Part shown: piece by piece, positions 60,366-64,000 of the stretch
Position numbering within the stretch: position 1 is the first letter of the stretch
How the letters are laid out: every line of letters begins with the position of its first letter
DNA from: Cryptomeria japonica
Lineage: Eukaryota; Streptophyta; Pinopsida; Cupressales; Cupressaceae
NCBI RefSeq assembly: GCF_030272615.1
Contig: NC_081413.1
Span: 165,598,580-165,662,579, forward strand
Reading direction: 5' to 3'
Length of the DNA stretch: 64,000 nucleotides
The notes under the pieces: generated by a model
What the model saw: only the letters and a program-made list of their open reading frames with translations
Databases searched by the model: none
What the model was told of the DNA's origin: nothing
Position numbers and translations under genes: made by a program

Positions 60366-61222
60366 TTTTATAAAATCTATATTTAGGAAATACAAAATGC
60401 CCTATGTTTGATTAGAGACTAGATTTGATTATCTTGTGAAAGGGGAATGATGCAAATGTGGATGTGTAATATTTGAAGATATAATAGTGGACAGGGAAGT
60501 TGCATGTAGTAACCAGAGTTAGTGCTTGTAGCAACAAACTCTCTCGACATAATATTGAGAAAATGAGATTCTCAGTGAATGGCATTGGCATTGTATGATT
60601 TTAGTCACAACATTGTATATGAGTATAACAATAAAGCAAGAGAGCCACTAGCATTGTTGATCTGAATTGAGGTAGGGGTTCAAACGATATCAAAATCAAT
60701 AATATCTAGTGTAGGAAACCTACGATATTATTCTCAGTACAAGAAGGATGTAAACTTGAAAAGGGAATTGTATGCAATCCAAAAATTAACTTCTCATTTC
60801 CAAAATCTAGAATATAAACAAGTACAAGAATATCAAGAGTCACCACAGCCATCAGAATCTGAAATGATAAGCTGGCTGTGAGAAAATATTATAATATTTT
60901 AATATGAAAATTTGAATTTGAATTTTGAACTAATTTTGCATCTCTCGAACCTCCAAATCAATAGTTGTCTATAAATTTTTCTTTGATTATTATGATTTTT
61001 GTCTTGAAGGCTTTGGCAGTCATGGAAACATATTGCAAAACTTTTGAGACTGTGGCATATGTTGAACATGTTATTTTTTCATTTAAGTTTTAAGGTCAAT
61101 GCAAAATGTATTTATCATAAGTTGTATCATTTCTATGGATGGCAACGTTCATAGGAAAAAAATAGATTACTATTCATATATCTTTGAATTTTATATTTTT
61201 TAATGTTGTTTAAATGGGTCAA
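60366..61222. other. Non-coding sequence, nothing assigned
   Basis: AT-rich with no ORF, repeat ends or motif I can support. Confidence 0.4.
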
Positions 61223-61371
61223 AGCTATTCTACTCCAAAACAAACCTTTCGTACAGGGTGATAGCGACGTGTTAGTCAATCGCAGCCGTGTATTGCAAAA
61301 TCGACGGTGTAAAAGGTGCGACTAACACATGTGTTAGTCAATCCATACTGTCATTTTTGAGTCAGAATAGA
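61223..61371. repeat. MITE-like inverted-repeat unit, copy 1
   Basis: Begins AGCTATTCTACTCCAAAA and ends TTTTTGAGTCAGAATAGACG, imperfect inverted copies of each other. Inside are GTTAGTCAATCGCAGCC and a perfect 20-bp palindrome at 61320-61339. About 149 bp, no coding. Confidence 0.6.
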
Positions 61372-61764
61372 CGCTTGTAAATTTCATAATTAACTTATAA
61401 GAAGTATAATCAAGTTTAAATTTTTTAAGATATAAATTTATTTTCATTTTCTTAACTAAGATATATGGAGACAAATTCGATTTATTCACTTTTCACTATT
61501 GTAAACTTAAACTTGATATATTAGTATTTTACTTTTTTTTTTATTAATATAATATTTAAATATATTAGTACTTATAATTGACTACAATATTGTAAAAGTT
61601 AAAATTTTGATTCATTAAAAAATTCATTGATTTTAATTATTCAAGCTTTGAGTTGTTTAATTTAAGGCATTTATAGAGGAGATTTTAAGTCACTTGATTG
61701 GTCAGTTCATTCTCTCGCACCGCAAAATTGCGTGTTAGTTTCTTTTGTTGTTTCATGGGGTCGT
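61372..61764. other. AT-rich spacer between the two inverted-repeat units
   Basis: No ORF; A/T runs (61533-61545) only. Confidence 0.4.
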
Positions 61765-61916
61765 AGCTATTCTAGCTCCAAAACAGACCTGTCGTACAGC
61801 GTGTTATTGACAGGTTAGTCAATCGCAACCATTAACTGCAAAATCAGCGGTGTAAAACACATGACTAAAATGCATGTTAGTCAATCCGTACTGTCTTTTT
61901 GGAGCCAAAATAGACG
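61765..61916. repeat. MITE-like inverted-repeat unit, copy 2
   Basis: AGCTATTCTAGCTCCAAAA ... TTTTTGGAGCCAAAATAGAC; colinear with copy 1 (CGTACAG, GTTAGTCAATCGCA, TGCAAAATC-GCGGTGTAAAA, GTTAGTCAATCC). Better-preserved termini than copy 1. Confidence 0.65.
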
Positions 61917-61929
61917 CGTCCATTTTGTG

Positions 61930-62414
61930 GCGCTAAAGGAAATGGCGGCCACGCAGTCTATGAAATGGCAAATTTGACTAACATGCCATGTTAGTCTCTT
62001 TCGCTGTTTCGTGAGGCCAAGGAAAAAGGCAGCCACACAGCCTGCAAATCAGTGAAGCTGCATAACACGCCATGTTAGTCGCTTTCGCTGTTTCGTGAGG
62101 CCAAAGAAAAAGGCTACCACGCAACCTACGAATTAGTGAAGCCGCATAACACGTCATGTTAGTCACTTTTGTTGTTTCGTGGGGCCAAAGAAAAGGTCGG
62201 CCATGCAGTCCGCAAAATAGCGAAAGCGCAAAACACGCTATGTTAGTCGCTTTCGCCGTTTCGCGAGGCCAAAGAAAATGTTAGCCACGCAATCCATGAA
62301 ACAGCGAAGGCACATAATACGCCATGTTAGTCTAATTCGCCGTTTCACAAGATGAAACAAAATGTTAGCCAGATCATCCACAAATCAACAAAAGCGCATA
62401 ACACGCCATGTTAG
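61930..62414. repeat. ~84-bp tandem array (minisatellite)
   Basis: CATGTTAGTC (or variant) recurs at 61986, 62071, 62155, 62238, 62323 and 62406, spacing 83-85 bp. Each unit contains TTTCGCTGTTTCGTGAGGCCAAAG, then GCCACGCAG, then a -GAAACAGCGAAG-like arm, so adjacent arms can pair. GC content is higher than the surroundings. The short ORF on the minus strand (61978-62166) is just the repeat translated. K cuts the sixth unit. Confidence 0.85.
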
Positions 62415-63688
62415 TGTAAAGCGGAAAAATCGAACCCTAGTCGTCCTCCCCTCCCCAACTCCGAGGAGAGAGAAGGGAGAGTCACTAGGGTTGATGGTTT
62501 TCACTTAGGAGGGACTTTACATTCAAAAGAGGGGTTGAAACCCACAAGATCCAATCCCACGCAATGCAAGATTGGATTCTATATGAGTTTCAAGGGTTGT
62601 GATAGCAAGGATACCCTCTTTTGTAAAGAATGTAGATAGAAAGATTGAACTAGGAATGCATGCAAAGTAGGAAAGATTCACTTATAAACAGAGATAGGAA
62701 TATGATATGAAGCTGCGGACCTGGAATTAGCAATAAAATGTCGAGACGGTGCTGTCCTGCAAATTTGAGCAAAAGTTGACGGGACGATGGCGCCCGGCGT
62801 GCACACGGTCCTCCGAAAAATCCGCGAAACGAAGGGGGATCTATTCATCTCTACACAAGGATTCCAGATCTTCAATTTCAGCTGCGTACCTGCAACCTAC
62901 ACACAGAAAAGAGAAGACAGTTGGGGGGTTAGGGATTAGGGGTTTGCCCTTAGGTCAAACCTCGGTTTTGGAATTAACCAAGAAATGAGAAGTGCTGTAA
63001 ATGTAAATGACTGTAATGTAAAACAAGTACTAGTACCTTGTTGTAAGGATGTTTGTATCCTTATATGCAAAGGGATAGATGTTGTTGTTTGTTGTATGTT
63101 GTATGTTGTAGTATGTGATCTCCTCTTCAATGGTTGAATCCTTGTCTTGAATGCAACACCTAGCCTTGAATGGAGACTTAGAATGATCAATTGCTTGAAG
63201 GAATGCTTGAATGCTTGAATGCTTGAATGTTTGAATATCGTTTCCACGTCTTGTACACTTATGTCCTTCCCTCCTCAAATGGGAGAGGAAATGTGGTTTA
63301 TATACTTGCCAATTAGGGTTAAAAGACTGATTTTCCCGACCTTAGGCCGACCAGGAAATGTTACTTTCCAATTTGCAAACAAAAAGGCCCGAAGTCCCAT
63401 AGGAGACCGGGCCCAAAATAGGGCCAGGGACCAAGGCACTGGGCGCCATGGTCCTGGGGGACCAGGGCGCTAGGCGCCCTGGTCCTGAAGGACCAAGGCG
63501 TTGGGCGCTCTGGTCCCACCTCCCGAGGCAGCAAGGTGCAAGGAGGATCAGGCCAGGGTGCTGGAAAAATGCAGTTTTTGATGTCGTGGACAAGTTTCGG
63601 GGTCTCCATTCAGGTTCAGTGTTGCATTGCCATCGTGAAGACCCAAATGCGGTCGAAATTGCAAGTGTCACAATTTTAGGATGCTACA
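62415..63688 (-). repeat. 3' LTR of element K
   Basis: Plus strand TGTAAAGCGG...GATGCTACA, 1274 bp. Contains TTG/TATGTTG microsatellite-like sequence (63077-63110), AATGCTTG tandem units (63193-63230) and a GC-rich hairpin block (63430-63530). Confidence 0.82.
63459..63485. repeat. GC-rich perfect hairpin in K's LTR
   Basis: GGACCAGGGCGC (63459-63470), TAG, GCGCCCTGGTCC (63474-63485): a 12-bp perfect stem with 3-nt loop. Related GGACCA-GGCG copies flank it on both sides. Confidence 0.9.
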
Positions 63689-64000
63689 TTTAGCCCCCAG
63701 TTTAGCAGGAGTATAAGCGTACGCTCATACTTCCGGTAAAGTACAAGGAAACAACATTGAAAAACTTTCACCACGTCAAGGAGGCAAGATACACCAAGCC
63801 CCCAGTGGACTAAGGATCTTACGACTTCGATTGACAAAGTAAAAGGGAAGATCACGAGGGAGAACCATGACTGTCAGTAGTAAGGTTCCCTCACTATGAG
63901 TCATGCAAGAAAGATATCAAAAATTTTCAAGGCAAAGCTAAATTTGTCAAGAAATTTTCAAGTATCTTGAAAAGATATGGACGGGATGTATGCCCCCCTA
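63689..64000 (-). other. PPT and 3' internal sequence of element K
   Basis: 63703-63689 reads AAACTGGGGGCTAAA on the minus strand (PPT) against the LTR. The remainder has no ORF; it is the untranslated 3' part of K. Confidence 0.7.

Larger units (their letters stand above)
62415..64000 (-). mobile_element. LTR retrotransposon K, 3' end only
   Basis: LTR followed on the right by a polypurine tract and non-coding 3' internal sequence, running off the window. Inserted in the tandem array after CATGTTAG (target candidate GTTAG 62410-62414; the second TSD copy would lie outside the window). The LTR start TGTAGCATCCTAAAATTGTG is like E and H, suggesting a gypsy-type family, but no coding domain is in view. 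Confidence 0.8.

Noticed and set aside
61930-62414. CRISPR-like array
   Set aside because: Units are contiguous ~84-bp repeats with divergence throughout, no constant repeat with unique spacers, and the setting is a plant genome.
63342-63693. Pro/Gly/Arg-rich ORFs on both strands
   Set aside because: Produced by the GC-rich palindromic block in K's LTR.
1-64000. tRNA or rRNA genes
   Set aside because: The initiator-Met tRNA similarity seen repeatedly is only the 12-nt PBS next to LTRs; no cloverleaf or rRNA core sequence was seen.

Overview
This window looks like intergenic heterochromatin from a large, retrotransposon-rich plant genome. It holds Ty1/copia and Ty3/gypsy (Tat-type) polyprotein relics, LTRs primed by initiator-Met tRNA (PBS TGGTATCAGAGC), GT-AG introns, E2F-like promoter motifs and a PPR relic. 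There is no bacterial-style gene, rRNA, tRNA or CRISPR. A conifer-like gymnosperm is my guess from the style of the LTR families; nothing here proves it. Almost everything is transposable element, and no intact protein-coding gene is visible.

Layout. 1-1836: 5' end of a minus-strand copia element cut by the window edge (coiled-coil protein fragment, PBS, 5' LTR). 2243-3856: solo LTR of a Tat-type family, with TSD. 5582-37714: copia element A (minus, TSD CCATT), torn open by later insertions. Into A's integrase/RT linker went copia element B (plus, 8726-20732). Into B went a short solo LTR (12789-13263, TSD TTTAG) and a long solo LTR, C (14038-18528, TSD ACAAG). Inside C sits D (14631-17560, TSD TCATC), a small non-autonomous LTR element. 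Into A's gag went solo LTR E (22750-23519). Into A's 5' LTR went Tat-type gypsy element F (minus, 24522-37405, TSD AAAGA). F carries solo LTR H (26024-27579, TSD AAATT) in its 3' LTR and an antisense, intron-containing plant-mobile-domain (PMD) pseudogene between integrase and 3' LTR.

37715-44635: older degenerate sequence with an unrecognised broken coding region (about 37914-41742). 44636-57073: copia element I (minus, TSD AGTGG), which contains a nearly complete copia element J (46478-53759, minus, TSD TAATG). 57079-62414: the least TE-like part. It has E2F-like promoter motifs with a possible first exon, a PPR pseudogene scrap, two ~150-bp MITE-like inverted-repeat units and an ~84-bp tandem array. 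62415-64000: 3' LTR and 3' end of another minus-strand element, K, which cut into the tandem array.

The TSDs let the insertion order be read directly: A, then B and F, then C, then D; and I, then J. By eye, LTR-LTR divergence agrees (D least diverged, A most). The most notable observations are the phase-consistent spliced antisense PMD gene carried by F, the four-deep dated nest, the stop codons of J that all look like C-to-T changes (mostly CAG to TAG), the small LTR element D, and the MITE/minisatellite pair near the right end.
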